NCBI GenBank assembly: GCA_900540345.1
Contig: UQFK01000008.1
Span: 1 to 42,818 of the forward strand
DNA: 42,818 nucleotides
From: an uncultured Eggerthella sp.
GTDB lineage: Bacteria > Actinomycetota > Coriobacteriia > Coriobacteriales > Eggerthellaceae
Reading direction: 5' to 3'
The position numbers and the translations under genes were made by a program. Positions 8,193 through 15,304 of the stretch are shown here, in pieces. The notes under the pieces were generated by a model that was not told the DNA's origin, searched no databases, and saw nothing but the letters and a program-made list of their open reading frames with translations. The number at the start of each line of letters is the position of its first letter. The first letter of the stretch is position 1.

Positions 8193-8225
8193 AAGACCCC
8201 GCTCAGCAACGCTGAGCGGGGTCTT
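8193..8225 (-). terminator. Terminator of the CoA transferase gene
   Basis: A perfect 15-base stem (8193-8207 with 8211-8225) with an AAC loop, followed on the minus strand by TTTTG. It starts 22 bases past the CoA transferase stop. Together with the terminator at 8114 it isolates two convergent genes. Confidence 0.9.
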
Positions 8226-8247
8226 AAAAGTTAAAGCGCGTGAGCGA

Positions 8248-9558
8248 TTACCAGTTGCAAGGTGCTTCGCCTGCAGCCTGACGCTTCGAAACGAAGATAC
8301 GATCTTCGATCTCTGGGCCATCATAGACCACAACGCCACCATCTGCAGCGATCGCGGCAATCTCGTCCTCAGAGTAGCCATATTCCTTCATGAACTCTTC
8401 GGTGTGATAACCGATAGGCTTGGAGAGGATGACAGGAGGATCGCCAAAGGAGCCGAAGCGGACAGGGGTCATCGGCAAAGCACGCTTGCCCCATGCATCG
8501 TATTCGACCATACGAAGTGCGTCGTTGTCGTATGCTTCTTCGTCCTTGACGACGTCAGTGTAACGGAAGCACTTCTGAGCAGGTACTTCATTCTCTTTGA
8601 AGATGGTCATCCACTCGTCGAAGGTCTTCTTAGCAAAAGCCTCTTCGAGCCATTGGATAACCTCGACGTTCTTACCAGAAGCCTTGAGCGAGGTAAGGTT
8701 GTTGGTATCAGGATTGTCGATCTGATCCTCGCGATTGAACAGACCCATCATCATGGAATAGTACTTATCGTACTGAGGCATGCAGATGTAGATCCACTTG
8801 TCGTCATACGTACGATAGGTGTTGTTGAAGGGGTTTGGAACATGCAGACGAGACTTAGGATACGGAGCGCCGAACTGCGTTGCGCAGATGCCGATGTTGC
8901 CGCCCCAGATCGCGCCAGCATAGAGGTTGGTAACGACCTTTTCGCCCTTACCAGTACGGGTACGGTTGAAGAGCGCGGAAACAACGCCCGTTGCCAGCAT
9001 GTGACCAACATTGTAGTCACCGAATGCCTGAGGAGCGATCGCAGGAGATTCGCCATCCTCACGGAAAACGTTAGCAACGCCACCACGAGCTGCCCAGCAT
9101 ACTGCGTCAAAGCCAGGGCTGTCCTTCTCAGGACCATATTCACCATAGCCACGCATCTGAGCCCAGATGAGCGCAGGGAACTCTTTATGAAGGGTGTCGT
9201 AGTCAAGACCCATCTTGACCAGAGCCTTGTCACGCAGATTGTTGACGAAGATGTCTGCATCTGCGAGAAGCTTCTTCATGAACTTCATGCCCTCTTCATT
9301 CTTGAGGTTAATGGAAACGAAGTTCTTGTTAGTGTTGTTAAGGTCGATCGTAGGATCTTCCAGATCGGTCTGCTCGCAACCAAAGCCAGGACCTTGGGTA
9401 CGCTGAGCGTCGCCATAGGGCGGCTCTACCTTGATGACCGTTGCGCCCATTTCAGAGAGACAACGCACACAAGCAGGAGCAGCTACCCATTCGCAGAGTT
9501 CGACGACTTTAACACCCGCGAGCGGGCCATAGCCATTGAGCTTTTCTGTAGTTGACAT
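8248..9558 (-). CDS. Class III CoA transferase (CaiB/BaiF family)
   Basis: The protein has 436 residues. The start of the fold is typical (GPLAGVKVVELCEWVAAP, about 11-28). The catalytic Asp is at about 181 in FGDYNVG, the residue that forms the aspartyl-CoA thioester in formyl-CoA transferase. The family moves CoA from one acyl-CoA to a free acid: CaiB for carnitine, BaiF for bile acids, formyl-CoA transferase for oxalate. Here it should activate the imported acid without ATP, using CoA from the end product. Start ATG 9558 has AAGGAGA upstream with an 8-base spacing. It is transcribed alone, between its own promoter and terminator. Codon use suggests high expression. Confidence 0.93.
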   Translation of the reverse strand: MSTTEKLNGYGPLAGVKVVELCEWVAAPACVRCLSEMGATVIKVEPPYGDAQRTQGPGFGCEQTDLEDPTIDLNNTNKNFVSINLKNEEGMKFMKKLLADADIFVNNLRDKALVKMGLDYDTLHKEFPALIWAQMRGYGEYGPEKDSPGFDAVCWAARGGVANVFREDGESPAIAPQAFGDYNVGHMLATGVVSALFNRTRTGKGEKVVTNLYAGAIWGGNIGICATQFGAPYPKSRLHVPNPFNNTYRTYDDKWIYICMPQYDKYYSMMMGLFNREDQIDNPDTNNLTSLKASGKNVEVIQWLEEAFAKKTFDEWMTIFKENEVPAQKCFRYTDVVKDEEAYDNDALRMVEYDAWGKRALPMTPVRFGSFGDPPVILSKPIGYHTEEFMKEYGYSEDEIAAIAADGGVVVYDGPEIEDRIFVSKRQAAGEAPCNW

Positions 9559-9661
9559 ACAGAATATCTCCTTTCATTCCTCAACCAGTTATTTTGGTTC
9601 CTTTCTAGTATGACGTTCACAACTGCCTGTTTGGATGGTCAGTAATGCGGGTTTGTCCCAA

Positions 9662-9690
9662 GTTATAAAAAATGTTTGACATTTCGACAA
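9662..9690 (-). promoter_or_regulatory. Promoter of the CoA transferase gene with palindromic spacer
   Basis: On the minus strand TTGTCG (complement of 9685-9690), a 17-base spacer and TATAAC (complement of 9662-9667). The spacer contains the palindrome AAATGT-TTG-ACATTT (9670-9684), which could be an operator. The rest of the 9559-9832 spacer shows nothing else. Confidence 0.6.
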
Positions 9691-9832
9691 CATTTAGCTG
9701 CATTTTTTTCTCGAATTATTGGTCAAGCTGAAGGATTTTGCGGTTTTTCCTCATTTCGATTTAGACAGTTTTCAGAATCTGTCCGTTTTTTGCTTGATCT
9801 CATTACCTTTTGCTACCTCACCAAAAACAAAA

Positions 9833-9860
9833 AAGACCCGACCAATAATGGCCGGGTCTT
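9833..9860 (-). terminator. Terminator of the enoyl-CoA hydratase-like gene
   Basis: Arms AAGACCCG (9833-9840) and CGGGTCTT (9853-9860) form the stem. On the minus strand TTTTTTGTTTTTGG follows. It lies about 55 bases past the stop at 9917. Confidence 0.85.
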
Positions 9861-9916
9861 CAAAGTTTCGATGCCCGCCGCTCTCCAAGAGAACAGCGCA
9901 CGCAAGAAGAAACGAC

Positions 9917-10801
9917 TTAGAGATTGTTCGTGATGACGTACTTCTCGGGATGAGCCTTGACTTCCTCGCGATTCTTCGGATTCATCTTCTGCATGCCCCA
10001 ATACGCATCCTGGGTATTCGCAGCAAGAACCTGGTTGCGGTTCTCCATCTTGACCTGATCGGCAAGAGAAAGACCATCGAGAGAGCTCTGAAGAGCTTCT
10101 TTAGTGAGACGAAGACCAAATGGAGAGGTCTCGCGGCAGATCTCCTCAGCCAGCTTGACAGCTTCTTCGACGACATCCTCGTCCGGAACGACCTTGACAG
10201 CATAGCCCCAGTCAGCGAGGGTCTCTGCCTTGAAACGACGTGGGTTCATGAGGATCTCGCAAGCACGAGCATAGCCCACGATCTTAGGCAGATAGAAAGA
10301 ACCAGACATGTCGGTACCGGTGTAGCCGATGGAGAGATAGCCAGCGTTCATCTTGAAGGACTCGCCAAGGATACGCATATCACAAGCGGTTGCGATGGAA
10401 AGACCGCCACCTACTGCAAAGCCCTTGAGTGCACCGATGATGGGCTGCTCGCATTTAGCCATGTTGAGAACCTGGTCAGAGCACATACGCTGCATGACGT
10501 AGAAGTCACGCTGGATGCGGCCCATATCCTCAGGAGGATCGAGGAACAGGTCATTGAGGTTGAAGCCAGCACAGAAGGAGTTACCTTCGCCGGTGAGAAC
10601 GATAACGCGGCAGTCCTTGTCATAACGAACGAGATTCAGGAAGTCATTGAACTCAGCCATCTGCTCGTAAGACATTGCATTGAGGTTACCCGGATCGTTG
10701 AAGGAGCAGATGTAAACAGGACCACGCTGTTCGATGCTCAACTTCGAATACTTATCGTAGGTAAACTCTGGCAAGTGATATGCCTCTTGGTAAACGCTCA
10801 T
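9917..10801 (-). CDS. Enoyl-CoA hydratase/isomerase family protein (CaiD-like context)
   Basis: The protein has 294 residues from ATG 10801 (MSVYQEAYHLP), with AAGGGG 8 bases upstream; the reading frame extends farther but without a ribosome site. Crotonase-fold motifs are clear: the oxyanion-hole segments GNSFCAGFNL (about 73-82) and GFAVGGGLSIATACD (about 127-141), and LPKIVG near 171. The two catalytic Glu of rat enoyl-CoA hydratase appear to be replaced (Ser near 135 and Tyr near 155), while Asp near 164 is in a GYTGTDMSG segment. The protein may therefore be an isomerase or a hydratase with a different catalytic layout. Placement of these residues is by eye. It is likely the CaiD-like step of the island. 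Confidence 0.9.
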   Translation of the reverse strand: MSVYQEAYHLPEFTYDKYSKLSIEQRGPVYICSFNDPGNLNAMSYEQMAEFNDFLNLVRYDKDCRVIVLTGEGNSFCAGFNLNDLFLDPPEDMGRIQRDFYVMQRMCSDQVLNMAKCEQPIIGALKGFAVGGGLSIATACDMRILGESFKMNAGYLSIGYTGTDMSGSFYLPKIVGYARACEILMNPRRFKAETLADWGYAVKVVPDEDVVEEAVKLAEEICRETSPFGLRLTKEALQSSLDGLSLADQVKMENRNQVLAANTQDAYWGMQKMNPKNREEVKAHPEKYVITNNL

Positions 10802-10823
10802 ACGTATACCCCTTCCATTTCTG

Positions 10824-10836
10824 AAACTAATAGTTT
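10824..10836. promoter_or_regulatory. Palindrome downstream of the hydratase-gene promoter
   Basis: AAACTA-A-TAGTTT lies about 6-18 bases after the expected transcription start. It is a fair position for a repressor site. Confidence 0.4.
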
Positions 10837-10848
10837 TAGCGTTCATTC

Positions 10849-10877
10849 ATCGTAGTTTTCTATGTTTGCTTTGTCAA
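10849..10877 (-). promoter_or_regulatory. Promoter of the enoyl-CoA hydratase-like gene
   Basis: On the minus strand a perfect TTGACA (complement of 10872-10877), a 17-base spacer and TACGAT (complement of 10849-10854). A 7-base inverted repeat GTTCATT (10841-10847) / AATGAAC (10876-10882) brackets it. Confidence 0.7.
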
Positions 10878-11048
10878 TGAACAATCTCTTGCTCCCCTCC
10901 TAAAAGAAGCATTTGCCTGCATAGAAAGCCAAAATGACCACACTCGATCGCTTTAGCACTTTAGAGTGCTGTTTTCTCTACTGTTTTTACCCGATTTTTA
11001 GTAAAGTAAAGAGAATCCTTGAACAATCTGATTGGAAAGGTGCGCCCG

Positions 11049-12056
11049 ATGAAGCGCTTCACTGCATTGCTCGCTGTTTTCGCTGTGGCCCTTTGTTGCC
11101 TGACGGCCTGTTCACAAGATAACGAACTGCGCCTTGGCACGGGCAACGAAGAAGGCATGTATTACCAATTCGGCACGCTCTTGTCTGAAGAGGCCAGCTC
11201 CAATACCGATGTCCCTTCCATCTCTGTTGAGACTACCGCAGGATCGAGCGCAAATCTACGCCTGCTCTCGCAAGGTTTCCTCGATATGGCGATCGTCCAA
11301 GCCGACACGCTTAACGATGCGTATAACGGTACCGGTTTCTTCTCTAATTCTGGCAAATACACTGGCTACAGCGCGATCGCTGGTCTTTATACCGAGATAT
11401 GCCAGATCGTTGTGCCCGCTGATAGCGACATCAAGACTGTCGAAGATCTCACAGGAAAGACTGTGAGCTTGGGTGAACGCGAGTCAGGTGTCTTGCAGAA
11501 TGCTCTACAGGTCTTAGACGCCTACAACCTGCAAGAATCCGATTTTACCGCGGAGTACTTGAGCTTCTCAGAGTCTGCTGTAGCACTTGAGGAAGGACGC
11601 ATTGATGCCGCCTTTGTGACTGCTGCAGCACCTACTCCTGCAGTCGCTAATCTTGCAGACAAGATGGATATCCGCGTACTCTCCATCGATCCTTTCGCGG
11701 TGAGTGTACTGACCAAACGTCACAGCTATTATGTTGCTTGCACCATCCCCGCTAACACCTACAAGGGTCAAACTTCAGCGGTTGATACGGTCGGTGTTCG
11801 AGCAGTGCTCGTTGCGCGCAATGATCTCCCAGCTGCGCAGATCGAAAGTGTTATGAAGGTGCTCTTCGATGGCACGATCCCCTTCGCCGAGAAGCTGAAT
11901 AGTCCGATGCAGCCGGTGCTTGAGGAAGCGACGAGCGGTATTCCGATCGGATTCCATCAAGGCGCTGCGAACTTCTATGACGCTCACAACATCACGGTCA
12001 GTGTGATGAACGAAGAAGATGAAGGCAATGCGGTCAGCGCAAGCCAAGACGATTAA
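11049..12056 (+). CDS. TAXI-family extracytoplasmic solute receptor lipoprotein
   Basis: The protein has 335 residues. The N-terminus is a lipoprotein signal with lipobox LTAC and acylated Cys at about 21. The mature part begins LRLGTGNEEGMYYQFG, the opening of TAXI receptors, and GSSANLRLLSQG and VEDLTGKTVSLG follow in the expected order. TAXI receptors normally feed a TRAP membrane subunit; glutamate-type ligands are known. Here the next gene, 30 bases on, is a GltS-type symporter instead, and no TRAP subunit is in view. GGAAAGG at 11034-11040 supports ATG 11049. A short hairpin AGCACT-TTAG-AGTGCT at 10955-10970 followed by GTTTTCTCT lies upstream. Function is likely ligand capture outside the membrane. 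Confidence 0.88.
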   Translation: MKRFTALLAVFAVALCCLTACSQDNELRLGTGNEEGMYYQFGTLLSEEASSNTDVPSISVETTAGSSANLRLLSQGFLDMAIVQADTLNDAYNGTGFFSNSGKYTGYSAIAGLYTEICQIVVPADSDIKTVEDLTGKTVSLGERESGVLQNALQVLDAYNLQESDFTAEYLSFSESAVALEEGRIDAAFVTAAAPTPAVANLADKMDIRVLSIDPFAVSVLTKRHSYYVACTIPANTYKGQTSAVDTVGVRAVLVARNDLPAAQIESVMKVLFDGTIPFAEKLNSPMQPVLEEATSGIPIGFHQGAANFYDAHNITVSVMNEEDEGNAVSASQDD

Positions 12057-12086
12057 TCGACAGAAACGAAAGTGTAGGAGCCGTAT

Positions 12087-13277
12087 ATGGCTGAAGTCTC
12101 ATTGGATATGTATCAAACCCTTGCAGTCGCTGTTGTTGCGCTGCTCATAGGTGCATGGCTCAAGACGAAGATCAAGGTTCTCGACCGCCTTTGCATCCCC
12201 TCTCCTGTTGTTGGTGGCCTGCTGTTCTCGATCATCGCTTGCGTGCTCTATGTCACTAATATCATTGACTTTGCATGGGACGATACACTCAAGAACGTAT
12301 GCATGGTCATCTTCTTTACCTCTGTCGGCTTCCAAGCTAACGTCAAGGTGCTTAAAAGTGGCGGAAAAGCGCTGATCATTCTTCTCTTTGTCGTTCTTTT
12401 CCTAATCGAAGCGCAGGACTTCTTGGCTGTCGGTATCGCAAACCTGTTGGGCATCGATCCGATGATCGGTCTTGCAACGGGCTCTATCTCAATGGTCGGC
12501 GGCCATGGAACCGCAGGCGCATTCGGTCCTGTTCTTGAAGACCTCGGCATCACTGGTGCGACCACGGTGGCGACTGCAGCAGCAACCTTTGGACTGGTGG
12601 CTGGCTCGCTCGTCGGTGGCCCGATCGGCAATCGCCTCATTAAGAAAAAGGACCTACTCAAGACTCGCGTTCCTGTGGACGATACCGCGCTTGTCGAAGA
12701 AGAAGAAAAGCACCATCGTTCCATTTCGCAATATGCGCCCGCAGCCTACCAGCTCGCTATTGCGATGGGCTTAGGTACGCTCGTTTCCTATCTCCTCTCG
12801 CTGACCGGTATGACCTTCCCAATCTATATCGGCGCGATGATCATCGCTGCGATCATGCGCAACATCGCTGAATACACGGGCAAGATCGAGATCCACATCG
12901 GCGAGATCAACGACCTCGGCGGCATCTGCCTTTCCCTCTTCCTTGGTATCGCAATGATCACCTTGAAGCTCTGGCAGCTTGCAGATCTTGCGCTGCCGAT
13001 GATCATCCTGCTCACCTGTCAAGTCGTCTTCATGGTCCTCTACGCACGCTTCGTTGTTTTCAATGTAATGGGACGCGATTATGATGCGGCTGTGTTGACT
13101 GCAGGTAGCTGCGGTTTCGGTATGGGCGCAACGCCGAATGCTATGGCGAACATGCAAGTTTTGACCGATAAATATGGACCTTCTGTTAAGGCCTTCTTAT
13201 TGATCCCGCTAATCGGTAGTATGTATGCCGACTTCGTCAACAGTTTGAGCATTACGTTCTTCATCAATCTGCTGTAG
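12087..13277 (+). CDS. gltS: Sodium/glutamate symporter, GltS family
   Basis: The protein has 396 residues with about 10 membrane segments. Family hallmarks are GHGTAGAFGP at about 139-148 and, in the second half, GMGATPNAMANMQ, which corresponds to the pore-loop motif of E. coli GltS. The two-repeat layout is complete. The expected role is Na+-driven glutamate uptake. It follows the TAXI receptor gene at 30 bases with GTAGGAG before ATG 12087, so the two are co-transcribed. Pairing of a TAXI receptor with GltS is unusual. A cytoplasmic loop rich in charged residues (EEEEKHHRS) is seen mid-protein. Confidence 0.9.
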   Translation: MAEVSLDMYQTLAVAVVALLIGAWLKTKIKVLDRLCIPSPVVGGLLFSIIACVLYVTNIIDFAWDDTLKNVCMVIFFTSVGFQANVKVLKSGGKALIILLFVVLFLIEAQDFLAVGIANLLGIDPMIGLATGSISMVGGHGTAGAFGPVLEDLGITGATTVATAAATFGLVAGSLVGGPIGNRLIKKKDLLKTRVPVDDTALVEEEEKHHRSISQYAPAAYQLAIAMGLGTLVSYLLSLTGMTFPIYIGAMIIAAIMRNIAEYTGKIEIHIGEINDLGGICLSLFLGIAMITLKLWQLADLALPMIILLTCQVVFMVLYARFVVFNVMGRDYDAAVLTAGSCGFGMGATPNAMANMQVLTDKYGPSVKAFLLIPLIGSMYADFVNSLSITFFINLL

Positions 13278-13280
13278 AGG

Positions 13281-13631
13281 ATGGTCCGACTCATGCATTT
13301 GCACAAAAAGAAGCCGAAGCCGAAAACGCCTGAAACGCACTCTGACGAGTCGACTGTGTCGACCGACGCGTCACTTGCTGCCCACACTCACAATGTTGCA
13401 GTCCCCGAAGTACGCACCGGCAAAGTCGATGTGGATGGCGAGTTTCACGAACAACAGCACAATGAAGCTCATCATCACCAGGGTGTCTCATTCGACACGC
13501 TCGCAGTACCCGAATATCACACGGGGAAGTGTCCGCATTATGACCCCGAAAAACATAAGCACGAGCATAAGCACCATGGTGCACTTTACGACCTCGCGCG
13601 AATCATCGCTAATGGCGGCGAAGAAGAATAA
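13281..13631 (+). CDS. Small His-rich hypothetical protein
   Basis: The protein has 116 residues from ATG 13281, or 112 from ATG 13293. GAGG abuts the first ATG and lies about 11 bases before the second, so the start is uncertain. There is no signal peptide or membrane span. It carries an internal duplication, VAVPEVRTGK and LAVPEYHTGK, and a His-rich stretch KHKHEHKHHG near the C-terminus. This suggests binding of Zn, Ni or another metal. It is the third gene of the TAXI-gltS unit (3-base gap) and is followed by a strong terminator. I do not recognise a family; a role in regulating or metallating the transporter is speculative. Confidence 0.65.
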   Translation: MVRLMHLHKKKPKPKTPETHSDESTVSTDASLAAHTHNVAVPEVRTGKVDVDGEFHEQQHNEAHHHQGVSFDTLAVPEYHTGKCPHYDPEKHKHEHKHHGALYDLARIIANGGEEE

Positions 13632-13651
13632 GTATCTTTATCGCAAAACAA

Positions 13652-13685
13652 CTAAAAAGCCCTGCTATGCATCAGGGCTTTTTAG
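13652..13685 (+). terminator. Bidirectional terminator after the gltS unit
   Basis: A 13-base stem CTAAAAAGCCCTG (13652-13664) / CAGGGCTTTTTAG (13673-13685) with an 8-base loop. It ends the gltS unit and, on the other strand, pntB. Confidence 0.9.
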
Positions 13686-13744
13686 TACGTAAAAGGTATG
13701 CATAATCGGAGTTTTCGCGAATGCCGGCTTCTCCTTTGCCGCGA

Positions 13745-15304
13745 TCATGCATCAAGAGCCTTTATAACAGCTTCAACTGATTCCTTTGCATCCCCCAGAA
13801 GCATGTCGGTATTGTCATTGTAGAAAAGTGGGTTTTCTACGCCAGCATATCCTGCGTTACCAATCGAACGCTTTGATACGATAACCTCTCCCGCGTTCCA
13901 TACGCGCATGACTGGCATGCCTGCAATAGGCGAATTCTGGTCAGTCTCAGCCGAGGGATTGACCGTATCGTTCGCGCCGATAACCAACACCACGTCGACA
14001 TCGCCAAAGTCGTCATTCACTTCATCCATTTCATAAACATGGTCATAGGGTACTTTCGCTTCTGCCAAAAGCACATTCATATGCCCAGGCATACGCCCAG
14101 CCACAGGATGTATGGCAAACTTCACATCGACACCACGATCGATGAGCTTGCGAGCAAGCTCGGCCACCGGGAACTGAGCTTGAGCGACCGCCATGCCATA
14201 ACCAGGCGAGACAACGACACGCTTCGCTCCCTTCAAGAGCTCTGCAACCTCTTCAGGGCTGACCTCGGTATGGACATGAGCTTCGCGTGAGCCTGCAAGC
14301 CCTGAAGCAGATGAGAGTTGAGCGCCATCGCTTCCAAATCCACCAAGGATAACCGAAGCAAACGAGCGATTCATGCCCTTGCACATGATGTAAGAAAGAT
14401 AGGCGCCCGACGAACCGACCAGTGCACCAGCAATGATGAGCAAGTCGTTGCCAAGCGTGAATCCCGCCATAGCTGCTGCCCAACCAGAATATGAGTTGAG
14501 CATCGAGATGACCACTGGCATATCCCCGCCACCGATGGCAAGTACAAGATGGGCTCCCAGCACCAACGATATGACCGTAAGGATGATAAGCGGTAATGCT
14601 CCCTGATCGATTCCATACGTTGCAACGAACCAAACGATACAGACGATGCACGCGATAAGCATAGCAAGGTTGAGTGCATTGCGCGCAGGCAACATGAGCG
14701 GCTTGCCTGAGATGCGCGCTGAGAGCTTAAGATTCGCAATGATCGATCCGGTGAAGGTGATCGCACCGATGAAGACCGCAAGCCCAACTTCTCCCATGTG
14801 AAACGCACCTTCGTAGGTGCCATCGCCTGGTGCGGTAAGAAACGAGCCAATGCCCACGAGCACTGCTGCAGCACCAACAAAAGAATGGAGCAGCGCAACG
14901 AGTTCGGGCATTTCGGTCATCTTCACACGCTTTGCTTTGAGGATACCGATGACGGCACCGATCAAGAGCGCAAGAAGGATCAGGCCAATAGTGATCCAGG
15001 CTTGAGATACCCCTTCCTCGAGCGCATCCTTAAGAGCATGCAGGGCATCAAAACCACTCAAGGAACCAAGGTTCGGAATAACCGAAGCGATGACGACCAC
15101 AATGATGGTCGCAATGAGCGCGATGGTCATGCCGACAATGCCCGCAAGATTACCGCTGCGCGCAGATTTTTGTTTAGAAAGCCCTGCGAGCGCAAGGATG
15201 AACAGCAATGCTGCTGCAATATAGGCGAGCGACTGGAAGCGCTCCGCACCCGACATCATGCCAAGATATGTTTGGATCTGCTGAATGATAGCGAGTTGAT
15301 CCAT
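13745..15304 (-). CDS. pntB: NAD(P) transhydrogenase subunit beta
   Basis: The protein has 519 residues. The N-terminal half has about nine membrane spans of the proton channel domain. The C-terminal NADP(H)-binding domain III shows GYGMAVAQAQ, HPVAGRMPGHMNVLLAEA and GANDTVNPSA, all diagnostic. Start ATG 15304 overlaps the pntA stop by one base (TGATG), so the subunits are translationally coupled. The complex moves hydride between NADH and NADP+, coupled to proton movement across the membrane. It may supply NADPH for the flavoenzymes upstream. Confidence 0.97.
   Translation of the reverse strand: MDQLAIIQQIQTYLGMMSGAERFQSLAYIAAALLFILALAGLSKQKSARSGNLAGIVGMTIALIATIIVVVIASVIPNLGSLSGFDALHALKDALEEGVSQAWITIGLILLALLIGAVIGILKAKRVKMTEMPELVALLHSFVGAAAVLVGIGSFLTAPGDGTYEGAFHMGEVGLAVFIGAITFTGSIIANLKLSARISGKPLMLPARNALNLAMLIACIVCIVWFVATYGIDQGALPLIILTVISLVLGAHLVLAIGGGDMPVVISMLNSYSGWAAAMAGFTLGNDLLIIAGALVGSSGAYLSYIMCKGMNRSFASVILGGFGSDGAQLSSASGLAGSREAHVHTEVSPEEVAELLKGAKRVVVSPGYGMAVAQAQFPVAELARKLIDRGVDVKFAIHPVAGRMPGHMNVLLAEAKVPYDHVYEMDEVNDDFGDVDVVLVIGANDTVNPSAETDQNSPIAGMPVMRVWNAGEVIVSKRSIGNAGYAGVENPLFYNDNTDMLLGDAKESVEAVIKALDA

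Noticed and set aside
8404..10855. Plus-strand frames of about 380 codons opposite the CoA transferase and hydratase genes
   Set aside because: They mirror well-recognised minus-strand genes, lack ribosome sites, and one runs through the terminator at 9833-9860.
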